The notes below the pieces were generated by a model, which had not been told where the DNA came from, ran no database searches, and worked only from the letters and a program-made list of their open reading frames with translations. A program made the translations under genes and the position numbers. Shown in pieces: positions 1 to 8,479 of a DNA stretch of 64,000 nucleotides (positions are counted from its first letter, which is position 1; every line of letters begins with the position of its first letter). Origin of the DNA: Cytophagales bacterium (GTDB lineage Bacteria; Bacteroidota; Bacteroidia; Cytophagales; Spirosomataceae); NCBI GenBank assembly GCA_013298215.1, contig JAAFKE010000001.1, positions 212,950 through 276,949 on the forward strand, read 5' to 3'.

Positions 1-1194
1 CACGGCTGGCCCAAGTGCTTGTAGCCCAAGCGGACTGATGCGCTGGAAGGTTATTTTTTTTACAAAGCTGTCTAACGAAACCCCGCTGTATGCCCGCGCG
101 TAGCCGTTGGTGGGCAAAGTGTGGTTGGTTCCCGAGGCGTAGTCGCCGCAAGATTCGGGGGTGTAATTTCCCAAAAAGATAGAACCCGCGTTCACTATTT
201 GTTCGGCTACTTCGTCGGAGTTGTCTATGCTCAAAATTAGGTGCTCGGCGGCGTAATCGTTCAGCAAGTCAATGGCCTCTTGCTGGTTTTTTACCAAAAT
301 GGCCTTGCTATTTTGGAGAGCCTGGGCGGCAAACTCGCGGCGTGGTAGGCTGGCCAACTGGGTGTCGAGTTCGGTTTGTACGTCAGCAATCAGACGCTCC
401 GACGTAGAAACCAGCACCACTTGGCTGTCGGCCCCGTGTTCGGCCTGCGACAGCAGATCGGCGGCTACAAATGCGGCCACAGCGGTGTCGTCGGCATATA
501 CGGCCACTTCGCTCGGGCCAGCGGGCATATCAATGGCCAGCCCTTCTTTGTTTGCGAGCATCTTGGCCGCCATAACGTACTGATTGCCAGGCCCAAATAT
601 TTTGTAAACCTGCGGCACGCTTTGGGTGCCATATGCCATTGCGGCCACGGCTTGCGCTCCGCCAATTCTAAATATTTTGGTAATGCCAACCAACTGAGCC
701 GCGTAGTAGATGGCGGGGTGGTTGCTGGGCGTACACAAAACTACTTGCTCGCAACCCGCTATTTGGGCTGGCACACCCAGCATGAGCACCGTGCTAAACA
801 GCGGGGCTGTGCCGCCAGGAACGTATAAACCTACCTTTTGGATGCCCACCGACTTGCGCCAGCATACCACGCCAGGCATGGTCTCGATGCGTTCGACGGG
901 TTGCTTTTGGGCTTCGTGAAATTTTCTTATGTTGGTATATGCCTGCCGAATGGCCGCTTTTAGTTCTTCCGAAAGTTGCCCCTCGGCAGCGGCTATTTCG
1001 GCGGTGTCCACCTCAATTTTATCCAAAAAAAGGTTGTCAAATTCGAGCGCGTAATGTCTCAATGCGGCATCGCCCTCGGCTTTTACGCGCGCCAAAATGG
1101 GGGCAACGCGCTGCTCAATAACGGCCATTTGCTGCACTGGGCGCGCCAGCAGCGTTGGCCAGGTAGATTTGGGGGGGTGTTGTATCGTAATCAT
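1..1194 (-). CDS. hisD: Histidinol dehydrogenase, 3' end outside the window
   Basis: Zinc-dependent cytosolic enzyme that oxidises L-histidinol to L-histidine in two NAD-linked steps, the last reactions of histidine synthesis. Reading leftward from the ATG at 1194 gives 398 codons up to the window edge, out of roughly 425-430 usual for the family. Family motifs are clear: GPGNQYVMAAK, the AIDMPAGPSEV segment, AEHG, and near the edge LPTNGYARAYSG and LGLQALGPAV. The gene is separated from the upstream GMC oxidoreductase gene by a strong terminator hairpin, so it is not in that operon. hisG, which commonly precedes hisD, is not upstream here; hisC or others may follow outside the window. Identity is very secure; the last ~30 residues are not visible. 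Confidence 0.96.
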   Translation of the reverse strand, partial: MITIQHPPKSTWPTLLARPVQQMAVIEQRVAPILARVKAEGDAALRHYALEFDNLFLDKIEVDTAEIAAAEGQLSEELKAAIRQAYTNIRKFHEAQKQPVERIETMPGVVCWRKSVGIQKVGLYVPGGTAPLFSTVLMLGVPAQIAGCEQVVLCTPSNHPAIYYAAQLVGITKIFRIGGAQAVAAMAYGTQSVPQVYKIFGPGNQYVMAAKMLANKEGLAIDMPAGPSEVAVYADDTAVAAFVAADLLSQAEHGADSQVVLVSTSERLIADVQTELDTQLASLPRREFAAQALQNSKAILVKNQQEAIDLLNDYAAEHLILSIDNSDEVAEQIVNAGSIFLGNYTPESCGDYASGTNHTLPTNGYARAYSGVSLDSFVKKITFQRISPLGLQALGPAV

Positions 1195-1236
1195 GCCGTG
1201 GTAGCGCGGGTTTTTGCTTTGACGTTTGGCAATAAA

Positions 1237-1282
1237 AATACCGAAGTGCCAAATTTATAGTTAGACTTGGCACTTCGGTATT
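1237..1282 (-). terminator. Rho-independent terminator behind the GMC oxidoreductase gene
   Basis: Perfect 16-bp inverted repeat aataccgaagtgccaa (1237-1252) and its complement (1267-1282) with a 14-nt loop. Read leftward, the stem is followed by a T-rich stretch. It begins 17 bp past the stop of the gene at 1299-3017 and ends the GMC operon before hisD. Confidence 0.85.
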
Positions 1283-1298
1283 GCTATTGACTTGTAAA

Positions 1299-3017
1299 CT
1301 ACAAATTGCCCTTTTTGAGTTCCCCGACGGCAAAATCAGCGGCACGGGCCGTGAGCGCCATGTAGGTGAGCGAGGGGTTCACGCACGACGCCGAGGTCAT
1401 GCAAGCGCCATCGGTTACGAACACGTTTTCGGCACCCCACACCTGGTTGTTGGCGTTTAGCACCGATGTTTTAGCTTCTTTACCCATGCGTGCCGTACCC
1501 ATTTCGTGGATTCCTATGCCGAGGTGCTTGGTGTTGTCGTTGTAGGGGCGGACGTTTTTGAGACCCGCCGCTTCGAGCATTTCGGCGGCATCGTTCATCA
1601 TGTCAATGCGCATTTTACGTTCGTTTTCGCCGTAGGCGGCATCAAAAATAATGAGTGGAATCCCCCATTTGTCTTTCTGGTCGGTCGATAAAGTCATGCG
1701 GTTGTTGGGATCTGGTAGTACTTCGCCAAAACCCCCAATACCCATGTTCCAAGGACCAGGGGCCGACAGTGAGTCTTTGAAAGCAGCTCCGAAGCCCTCC
1801 ATTCCGTTGCCTCGGCCCCATCCAGCGCGGCTTGCACCACCCTGGTAGCCAAATCCGCGCAGGTAGTCGCGCTTGTCGTTGCCCCAGTTTCGGTAGCGTG
1901 GAATGTACACGCCGTTGGCACGGCGACCGTAATAATACATATCCTCCATGCCGTCATAATTGCCGCTTGCGCCCACGGCCAAGTGGTGGTCCATAATATT
2001 TCGGCCCAACATATCGCTTTCGTTGCCCAGCCCGTTGGGGTGCCGTGCCGATTTCGAGTTCATCAAAATAGAGGTACTGGCAAAGGCGGAGGCGTTCAAA
2101 AATATAATTTTGGCGTAGTATTCGCGCACCTCCATGGTATTTTGGTCAATGACGCGCACGCCTTTGGCCCGCCCTTTGGTTTCGTCATACAGTACCTCGG
2201 TCACGATCGAGTCGGGGCGCAGGGTAAGGTTGCCCGTTTTGACGGCGGCTGGCAACGTGGCCGACTGCGTGCTGAAATAGCCGCCGTAAGGGCAGCCACG
2301 CATACACATATTGCGGTACTGGCAAGCAGCACGTCCCAGCTCGGTTTGCCAATCTTCTGGCTTAGTGAGGTGCGCCACCCGACCGATGGTCATTTTGCGG
2401 GCGGCAAACTTTTTTTCCATGCGGCTTTTCACTTCTTTTTCCACGCAGTTCAACTCCATGGCTGGCTGAAACTCCCCGTCGGGCAGCACGTCCAAACCGT
2501 CTTTCGAACCGCTGATGCCCGCAAATTTCTCCACGTAGCTGTACCAAGGAGCCAGGTCACTGTATCTGATGGGCCAGTCTATGGCAACGCCTTCTTTGCC
2601 ATTGGCCAAAAAGTCTTCTTCGTTCCAACGGTAGCTTTGCCGCCCCCACAGCAGCGACCGCCCGCCCACGTGGTAGGCCCTGATCCAGTCGATGGGGCGT
2701 TTTTCGATGATGGGGTTTTGCTTGTCGTTTTCAAAGAGGTAGCGGTGTTCTTCGTTGGCGGTGTAGCCAGTGCGCATTCCGAGGTAGTATTCCTCGGCGG
2801 CCTGGGTGGTCACGCGGCCCCGGTGGGGGAGCTCCCACGGGTTTTTGTTGGCTGTTTCGTAGTCGGTTATGTGTTTTATGTCCCGTCCACGCTCAATCAT
2901 AATGGTTTTTAGCCCTTTTTCGGTCAATTCTTTGGCAGCCCAGCCGCCCGATATTCCCGATCCGACCACGATTGCATCGTAGGTATTGGCTTCGGTTGCT
3001 TTCAAGTTTAAGTTCAT
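1299..3017 (-). CDS. GMC family oxidoreductase (gluconate 2-dehydrogenase large-subunit type)
   Basis: FAD-dependent dehydrogenase of the glucose-methanol-choline family, 572 aa; the substrate is probably a sugar, sugar acid or other alcohol but is not defined by sequence. The N-terminal dinucleotide-binding fold shows VVGSGISGGWAAKEL followed by an acidic residue pair in MIERG. The C-terminal GMC signature is present as GIHEMGTARMG, then VFVTDGACM and CVNPSLTYMALTARAADF. No signal peptide is visible, but the partner subunit encoded immediately upstream (36 bp gap, same strand) carries a twin-arginine-like leader; in this family the large subunit can be carried across the membrane with its partner. 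The electron acceptor is not encoded nearby. The pair is common in Bacteroidota. Assignment to family is secure, substrate unknown. Confidence 0.92.
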   Translation of the reverse strand: MNLNLKATEANTYDAIVVGSGISGGWAAKELTEKGLKTIMIERGRDIKHITDYETANKNPWELPHRGRVTTQAAEEYYLGMRTGYTANEEHRYLFENDKQNPIIEKRPIDWIRAYHVGGRSLLWGRQSYRWNEEDFLANGKEGVAIDWPIRYSDLAPWYSYVEKFAGISGSKDGLDVLPDGEFQPAMELNCVEKEVKSRMEKKFAARKMTIGRVAHLTKPEDWQTELGRAACQYRNMCMRGCPYGGYFSTQSATLPAAVKTGNLTLRPDSIVTEVLYDETKGRAKGVRVIDQNTMEVREYYAKIIFLNASAFASTSILMNSKSARHPNGLGNESDMLGRNIMDHHLAVGASGNYDGMEDMYYYGRRANGVYIPRYRNWGNDKRDYLRGFGYQGGASRAGWGRGNGMEGFGAAFKDSLSAPGPWNMGIGGFGEVLPDPNNRMTLSTDQKDKWGIPLIIFDAAYGENERKMRIDMMNDAAEMLEAAGLKNVRPYNDNTKHLGIGIHEMGTARMGKEAKTSVLNANNQVWGAENVFVTDGACMTSASCVNPSLTYMALTARAADFAVGELKKGNL

Positions 3018-3053
3018 TGGGTGTAGTAAAATGTATGGAAACTATATCTAAAA

Positions 3054-3596
3054 TTACATAGCCCACGCCTTTTGGCCTGGCTTCAGTTTGGTGGATCCTT
3101 CGTAGCGTCCTGGCACAGCCACGTAGGCCAGTGCTTTGGTGGCACCTGGTTCGGACGTAAAATACCCGAGCAGTGTTAGCTCCTTGGCCATGCGCCAAAA
3201 CTGGCCTTTTTCTTTGTCCAATTTAGTAAGCAACTCGGTGCGTTGAACGGGAGTGGCCAACACAAAAGTTTTTTTGTAGGCGGCCTTGCTGTCGTCGTTG
3301 AGCTTTGTTAGTCCGTCCATAAATGCCTTTTGAGCGTCTTCTTTGTAGCAATCTTTGAGCATAAGTTGCACAAAAGCGGGCACTTTGGCATCTTTTGCGC
3401 CAGGCGTTTTGGTACGCGGAATAATCATTTCGGTAACTTCGGCCACCAATTTCATCTGGTTGGCATCGAACGCAAACGTGCCCGCCGCAGGGGCGCTGGC
3501 ATTCGCTAAATTATCGGACATGGCCATCAGCGTGGGTGCCGACAGCGTGCCGCCCATCAACAACGCCACGCGGGCAAGTGCATCTCTCCTGTTCAT
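3054..3596 (-). CDS. Gluconate 2-dehydrogenase subunit 3 family protein
   Basis: Small partner subunit (180 aa) of the GMC dehydrogenase encoded just downstream. It starts MNRRDALARVALLMGG, a twin-arginine-like leader with a hydrophobic stretch and an Ala-rich cleavage region, suggesting Tat export of a folded, cofactor-bearing complex. The mature part has the conserved MIIPRTKTPGAKDAKVPAFVQLML segment typical of this subunit family (a loop near PxTxTPGAxxAxVxxF). The C-terminus LKPGQKAWAM ends close to the next start. First gene of a two-gene operon. A good -7 box (TATTTTTG on the minus strand) lies about 35 bp upstream of the ATG. Confidence 0.88.
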   Translation of the reverse strand: MNRRDALARVALLMGGTLSAPTLMAMSDNLANASAPAAGTFAFDANQMKLVAEVTEMIIPRTKTPGAKDAKVPAFVQLMLKDCYKEDAQKAFMDGLTKLNDDSKAAYKKTFVLATPVQRTELLTKLDKEKGQFWRMAKELTLLGYFTSEPGATKALAYVAVPGRYEGSTKLKPGQKAWAM

Positions 3597-3630
3597 TATT
3601 GGTTAAGTTTTTGTTTAAACTAAATTCTTA

Positions 3631-3638
3631 CAAAAATA
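3631..3638 (-). promoter_or_regulatory. Candidate -7 box for the GMC dehydrogenase operon
   Basis: Minus-strand TATTTTTG matches the Bacteroidota primary-sigma -7 element TAnnTTTG and would place the transcript start about 25-30 nt before the ATG at 3596. No TTG lies at the right distance (19-21 nt) upstream, so this is the weaker half of a promoter only. Confidence 0.4.
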
Positions 3639-3785
3639 CTAAAATTTACGGCTTTATAAACACAAAAAGCAGCCAACGGCTTTTTTTACTACCAACAGCC
3701 CAAAATAATTGCAACCGTGCTTTTGGCTGTTTACGACTCTTTGCCTAATATTGGAACCGTAATCTCAAAAAAAATATTGACGACC

Positions 3786-5051
3786 ATGAAAAAAATCGCC
3801 CTGCTCTTTATTTTTATCGTTCAGTTTGCCAGTGCGCAGCTACTACTGCCCGCCAAAACCCCCGAGAGCGTAGGGTTTAGCACCGATCGGCTCAAACAGA
3901 TCGACCGTGTTTTTCAAGAATACATCGACAAAAAATACCAAGCGGGGATTATGGCGATGGTTGTGCGCGACGGCCAAATTGTGTATTACAAAGCCCTCGG
4001 CTACGACGATTTTGAGACCAAAACCCCACTACAACGCGACGGAATAATCAGGATTGCTTCGCAGACCAAGGCCATCACCAGCACCGCCGTTATGATGCTT
4101 TACGAAGAAGGGCGTTTTTTGTTAGACGATCCCATCTCTAAGTACATCCCAAGTTTCAAAGATCCAAAAGTGATTGACAAGTTCAACGAAAAGGATACCA
4201 CTTTCACGTCGGTGGCCGCCAAGCGCGAGATCACCATCCGCGACCTGCTCACCCACACATCGGGCATTGGCTACCCAGGCATCGGCTCGGCCGAAGCAAA
4301 GGCTCTGTACGCTAAATACAAAATCCCGAGTGGCATTGGTACGCCCAACGATAAACTAAGCGATGTCATCAACGCCCTTGCCGCCCTGCCGCTCATGCAC
4401 AGCCCCGGCGAAAAATGGACATACGGACTCAACATTGATGTGCTGGGTTATTTGGTAGAGGTAGTTTCTGGCAAGACCCTGGCCGACTTTTTGCAGCAAC
4501 GCATCTTCGAGCCATTGGGAATGAAAGACACCTATTTTTACCTGCCAGCCGCCAAACACAACCGCCTGACAACCCTCTACGCCGAGTTCAATAAGATCAC
4601 AATAAAAATGCCCAAAAGTATTCCTTCCGTCGATTTTCCGAAAATGAGCGGCTCGTTTTATTCGGGTGGGGCGGGTTTGGTTTCGACGGCCTACGACTAC
4701 GCCATTTTTTTGCAGATGTTTCTCAACGGTGGCCGCTACAACGGCAAAATGCTGCTGAGTCCCACTACCATTGCCACCATGACCAACAACCAGATCGGCG
4801 ACCTGAACCTGGGCGCTCGCAAATTTGGGTTGGGTTTTGCGGTAGGCACAGCGCGTGAGGCCGCCCGCCTGCCGCCGTCGGCGCGGATGTTTGAGTGGGG
4901 CGGTATTTTTGGCACAACCTACTGGGTAGATCCTCAGCAAAACCTCACTGCCATACTCATAACCCAAAAGTATCCAAATTCCTACGGCGATTTAAACGAC
5001 AAATTTAAGGTGCTGGTCTACCAGGCCATCGAGCGAATGAACCCAAATTAA
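3786..5051 (+). CDS. Secreted serine hydrolase, class C beta-lactamase/esterase fold
   Basis: 421-aa member of the penicillin-binding-like serine hydrolases (beta-lactamase family PF00144). The start at 3786 is preferred because it gives a standard signal peptide, MKKIALLFIFIVQFASA, with Gln at +1; an in-frame upstream extension has no such property. The catalytic SxxK motif is SQTK at residues 92-95, with a second-motif tyrosine near YGLN (213-216). The usual C-terminal HxG/KTG-like motif is replaced by a WGGIFGTTYW segment, the common form in esterase/peptidase members rather than true beta-lactamases. It probably acts in the periplasm on esters, D-amino-acid peptides or peptidoglycan fragments. 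Converges with the next gene with a single base between stop codons. A resistance role is not supported. Confidence 0.88.
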   Translation: MKKIALLFIFIVQFASAQLLLPAKTPESVGFSTDRLKQIDRVFQEYIDKKYQAGIMAMVVRDGQIVYYKALGYDDFETKTPLQRDGIIRIASQTKAITSTAVMMLYEEGRFLLDDPISKYIPSFKDPKVIDKFNEKDTTFTSVAAKREITIRDLLTHTSGIGYPGIGSAEAKALYAKYKIPSGIGTPNDKLSDVINALAALPLMHSPGEKWTYGLNIDVLGYLVEVVSGKTLADFLQQRIFEPLGMKDTYFYLPAAKHNRLTTLYAEFNKITIKMPKSIPSVDFPKMSGSFYSGGAGLVSTAYDYAIFLQMFLNGGRYNGKMLLSPTTIATMTNNQIGDLNLGARKFGLGFAVGTAREAARLPPSARMFEWGGIFGTTYWVDPQQNLTAILITQKYPNSYGDLNDKFKVLVYQAIERMNPN

Positions 5052-5052
5052 A

Positions 5053-6477
5053 CTATCGAATCAAAATAAAATAACCGTTTTTTCGGAATGCCTGCCCAGT
5101 TTGGTTTTGCGCCTCAATGGTGTAAGAATACGTACCAACTGGCGCGGGTTGGCCCTCCAAGCGGCCGTCCCAGACCTGCGCCCGCAATGTGGTGCTGAAC
5201 ACTGGCACACCCCACGAATTGAAAATAGACATTTTGAAGGTTTTGTTGAGCCCCGTCCCCATAATCAGTAAGACATCGTTCGTGCCGTCGCCGTTGGGCG
5301 AAAAAACCGTTGGCACGTACATACTGCCGAGCGTGTTGCACAACAGCGGAGGCGGCAGCACGCAAACCTCGTTGCTCACCACCGTGCCCGTGGGGGTTTC
5401 GATTCGCACGCGGTAGCAGCTGCCCAAGCCGCAGGATGGGTCTTGGTCGGTGGCCGTTGTTTGGTTTTGTTCGGCCACAACCAGCCAGTCGTTTTGGTTT
5501 AAAAGAACAGTAGTTTTGGTTGGAACCATTTCGGGTGCCGTGGCCCATACCAAGTCGTTGGTTGTTTCGCGCTGATCGACCGACAGGACTGCGTTGCAGA
5601 TGACGTTCGACTCGAAGCCGACCACGCAACTGTCGGTGGGTTGAACCTTAAAACAAGCAAAATCGGTGCTGTCGATTAGTACCCTAATCCTCCGATTTTC
5701 GATTCGGGTAACGCTCCCGGTGGATTCAAAAACGCCCGCACCCACTTTACGCAGCAACAGCAACTCGATTTCGTCGGGGTTGTCGATCACGATCTCGGCG
5801 GTGAGGCCACTGATGGTTGTTATTTGTTCTAAGCGCGGTTTTTGTGTCACTATTTTTGGCACAACAACCCTTCGGGCTCGCCCGCCGCACTGCCCGATGC
5901 GGTATATTCCTTGCACCTCCACCACTTTGGGCACCGCGTTTTGGTAGGTGTACGTCTGAGAAAAGGGGGCAATTTTAGAGATGACCTCCACGTTTTCGGC
6001 CCCTCCGAAGTTCCAATTTACACCGTAGGTATCATACGTATTATTGGCCGATCTGGGTACGGTGAGTTTCACCGAGCCGTTGCCACAGGTACTGAGCGAA
6101 AAAACGGGGGGGAGCGTGTCGCGCACGGTTATGGTGCGGCACTCGCGGAGCTTTTTGCCGTCTCTTTCGGCCAATTGTAGCACCACGTAGCTACCTGCTT
6201 TGAGATACTTGAAAGCCGCCGAAGAGTCGGTAACGGGCGTGTAGGCACTCGGGCTGCCCCCTTTGTAGTCGAACACGTACCGCACGTTGGTGGCACCCTG
6301 GGCGGTATTGGCCACGTTGAGCGTGAGCGGCACGCAACCAGCGGTGATGGGCGCAAAAAAACCGCCCAAACCATAGGTGTTGTCGGTACAAACGTTGGTG
6401 TTTTGAGCAATCAAATAGCGCTGGCCCAACAGCAGAAGTACCCAGAATAGAGGAACAGTGTGCTTCAACCAATACAT
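5053..6477 (-). CDS. Large secreted protein with type B (gliding-associated) T9SS C-terminal domain
   Basis: 474-aa exported protein. Start at 6477 gives MYWLKHTVPLFWVLLLLG followed by LIAQ, a signal peptide with Gln at +1; upstream in-frame ATGs lack this. The last ~90 residues form the gliding-motility-associated (CHU_C/type B) sorting domain: VPTVFSPNGDGTNDVLLI, then FNSWGVPVF, WDG, G-TYSYTIE and a final GYFILIR. This marks it for export by the type IX system and attachment to or release from the cell surface. The remaining ~370 residues look like several Ig/PKD-like beta modules (for example VFDYKGGSPSAYTPVTDSSA) without an enzymatic signature. Function beyond surface display is unknown. 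It converges with the serine hydrolase gene. Confidence 0.88.
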   Translation of the reverse strand: MYWLKHTVPLFWVLLLLGQRYLIAQNTNVCTDNTYGLGGFFAPITAGCVPLTLNVANTAQGATNVRYVFDYKGGSPSAYTPVTDSSAAFKYLKAGSYVVLQLAERDGKKLRECRTITVRDTLPPVFSLSTCGNGSVKLTVPRSANNTYDTYGVNWNFGGAENVEVISKIAPFSQTYTYQNAVPKVVEVQGIYRIGQCGGRARRVVVPKIVTQKPRLEQITTISGLTAEIVIDNPDEIELLLLRKVGAGVFESTGSVTRIENRRIRVLIDSTDFACFKVQPTDSCVVGFESNVICNAVLSVDQRETTNDLVWATAPEMVPTKTTVLLNQNDWLVVAEQNQTTATDQDPSCGLGSCYRVRIETPTGTVVSNEVCVLPPPLLCNTLGSMYVPTVFSPNGDGTNDVLLIMGTGLNKTFKMSIFNSWGVPVFSTTLRAQVWDGRLEGQPAPVGTYSYTIEAQNQTGQAFRKNGYFILIR

Positions 6478-6648
6478 TTGGGGAACGGGTAGGGTGTGCA
6501 TTGGCCTGTGGGCAATGTGAACAACTTTGTAAAGTTGGTGAATTACCGCTTTACAACGCCAAATGCACCCGCAAATTGTTTTTTTGTTCGACCCACAACG
6601 CAAAAAATCAATTCGTCGCCGATTCTTTTATCTGACCAAAGACATTTG

Positions 6649-6656
6649 TACTTTTG
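6649..6656 (+). promoter_or_regulatory. Candidate -7 box for ctlX
   Basis: TACTTTTG fits the Bacteroidota TAnnTTTG element and would give a leader of roughly 25 nt before the ATG at 6687. No clear TTG is seen 19-21 nt upstream. Confidence 0.4.
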
Positions 6657-6686
6657 TGATCTAACCGTAATTCAACGACAACCACC

Positions 6687-7637
6687 GTGCAGAACTCATT
6701 CTACAAAACTCAGCCCCAAAGCACATCGCACATCCTGATGGTTCGCCCGGTGCGGTTTGGTTTTAACGAACAAACTGCCGACAGCAACGCTTTTCAGGAC
6801 GTAAAGTTGGCCGCCCAAACTAAAGACGTGGCCCAAGACGATGCCCGCCGCGAGTTCGACGACATGGTGGCCCAACTTCGGGTTGCTGGCGTGAACGTGA
6901 CCGTGGTCGAGGACACGCCCGAGCCTTTTACGCCCGATTCTATTTTTCCCAACAACTGGGTGTCGTTTCACCAGAGCGGAAAAATAGTTTTGTACCCCAT
7001 GCAGGCCCAAAACCGCCGCTTAGAACGTCGAATGGACTTGATAGAAAGCCTCAAAGACAAATTTCAGGTCGAACAAATCATTGACCTTACGTACTTTGAA
7101 GAGCAGGGTAAGTTTTTGGAGGGAACCGGCAGCATGGTGCTGGACAGACGCTACAAAACGGCCTACGCGTGCGTGTCGCCCCGCACCCACCCAGAGGTAC
7201 TGGCCGCTTTTGCCAACGCCATGGGTTATCAGGTTGTTCAATTTGAAGCTGCCGACCAAAATGGCAAGGCCGTTTACCACACCAATGTATTGATGTGCAT
7301 CGGCGACAACTTTGCAGTGGTTTGCCTAACGGCCATTACGGACCCCGACCAGCGGCAGCAGGTGCGCAATTCGCTGATTAATTCGGGCAAAAATGTGGTT
7401 GAAATATCCCACCAGCAAATGAATAACTTTGCGGGCAATATGCTGATGGTCAGCACGAAGCGAGATGAGAAACTGCTCGTTATGTCTACGACGGCCTACC
7501 AATCTCTGACCGCCAAACAGCGCGACGAGTTGAACGACTACGCCCAGCTGACTCATTTCGACCTGTCGATGATTGAGGGCAACGGCGGCGGATCGGCGCG
7601 GTGCATGATGGCCGAGGTGCATTTGCCGCCCAGGTAG
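6687..7637 (+). CDS. ctlX: Citrulline utilization hydrolase / amidinotransferase-family protein
   Basis: 316-aa cytosolic enzyme of the guanidino-group modifying superfamily (arginine deiminase / dimethylargininase fold), closest in features to CtlX, which hydrolyses the ureido group of citrulline to give ornithine. Visible motifs are TPDSIFPNNWVSFH (83-95), the FLEGTGSMVLDR segment (143-154) with its acidic substrate ligand, the catalytic His198 in VYHTNV, and the nucleophile Cys306 in GGGSARCMMAEV. The ATG at 6687 gives the expected length. No arginine or citrulline pathway gene is adjacent, so it appears as a stand-alone gene. Reaction is inferred from family; a related guanidine substrate is possible. 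Confidence 0.88.
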   Translation: MQNSFYKTQPQSTSHILMVRPVRFGFNEQTADSNAFQDVKLAAQTKDVAQDDARREFDDMVAQLRVAGVNVTVVEDTPEPFTPDSIFPNNWVSFHQSGKIVLYPMQAQNRRLERRMDLIESLKDKFQVEQIIDLTYFEEQGKFLEGTGSMVLDRRYKTAYACVSPRTHPEVLAAFANAMGYQVVQFEAADQNGKAVYHTNVLMCIGDNFAVVCLTAITDPDQRQQVRNSLINSGKNVVEISHQQMNNFAGNMLMVSTKRDEKLLVMSTTAYQSLTAKQRDELNDYAQLTHFDLSMIEGNGGGSARCMMAEVHLPPR

Positions 7638-7755
7638 CGGCCATTGATAAGACGACCGTTTTGATTGGCGAATTTGTCCTAACCGATTGTATAAGATGTC
7701 TTTACTTATGATCCATTTATTGCGATACAGTAACAAAAAACATAATCAAACCATC

Positions 7756-8241
7756 ATGAAAATCACTTTTTTAGTCGCCCTTCTCTATTTCATTAATATC
7801 CAAAGCAACCAAGCGCAAACACTCAGGTACTTTGAGTTTAGTACCCGGTGTGGACACAACGAGTGGAGAGATACGTCGTTTGTGGTTGCTACCAACAACC
7901 CTGCCGTAATTACCTTAGTCGAAAGTGAGTTGCAAAAAATACCAGCAAATAGGGGACTGTTTATAAACGGTGCATTGGCAATGGGTAGCAACGGGTATAA
8001 CAAAAATGCCTCTTATGAATTCCCCTGGCACATTGTTGAAAACGATTGGACATTGGTAGAAGTTGCAATAGAACTATGCGATGGCTGCCCTTATACTGAT
8101 GTTTCGCTCAACCTTAACTATTGGGTCAATACCGTGAAACGATACTGTGGCTGGAGTACAAGAATAAAACGAGAAGTGTTTCCATGCAAACAGATTTGTA
8201 TTCCAGCCGTCACCAAAAAACTTACCGCAAATACCAATTAA
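7756..8241 (+). CDS. Small secreted BP74-like protein
   Basis: 161-aa protein with a signal peptide (MKITFLVALLYFINIQSNQA, then Gln at +1); the start at 7756 is chosen for that reason over an in-frame ATG 69 bp upstream. The mature part resembles the BP74 N-terminal domain known from Dictyostelium and scattered bacterial secreted proteins: YFEFSTRCGHNEWRDTSFVV, then a segment with LFINGALAMGSNGYNKN, the WHIVENDWTLVEVAIELCDG core and a final WSTRIKREVFP. Six cysteines suggest disulfides in the periplasm or outside. Codon choice looks somewhat more AT-rich than its neighbours, so horizontal acquisition is possible. The family assignment is from memory of motif spacing; function unknown. Confidence 0.7.
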   Translation: MKITFLVALLYFINIQSNQAQTLRYFEFSTRCGHNEWRDTSFVVATNNPAVITLVESELQKIPANRGLFINGALAMGSNGYNKNASYEFPWHIVENDWTLVEVAIELCDGCPYTDVSLNLNYWVNTVKRYCGWSTRIKREVFPCKQICIPAVTKKLTANTN

Positions 8242-8479
8242 TACTACCCCGTGACCACCTCGTTGAAGTGCCGCTCCAGGTATACTTATACCAAATGCTT
8301 GATTTTGGTAGGTATTTTAGTGCTTAAAAAAATATAAATTGCTCCTGTTTTCGGGCAAGTATAAAACACCCTACCTTTACTTTTCAAAACTGATAAGCTA
8401 TCGTACTCTGTTTAAGCAGGCGAAAACACCGCGTTTATCTTTAAAGCTAAAATACTCTATTATAAAAACAACACCTACA

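Noticed and set aside
1983..2912. 309-codon open frame opposite the GMC oxidoreductase gene
   Set aside because: It is fully antisense to a gene with clear family motifs; its translation is low-complexity in H, V and G, as expected for a codon-biased shadow frame.
8339..8479. Extended start of the PVC-type cytochrome gene
   Set aside because: The 47 extra residues are basic and would destroy the N-terminal export signal.
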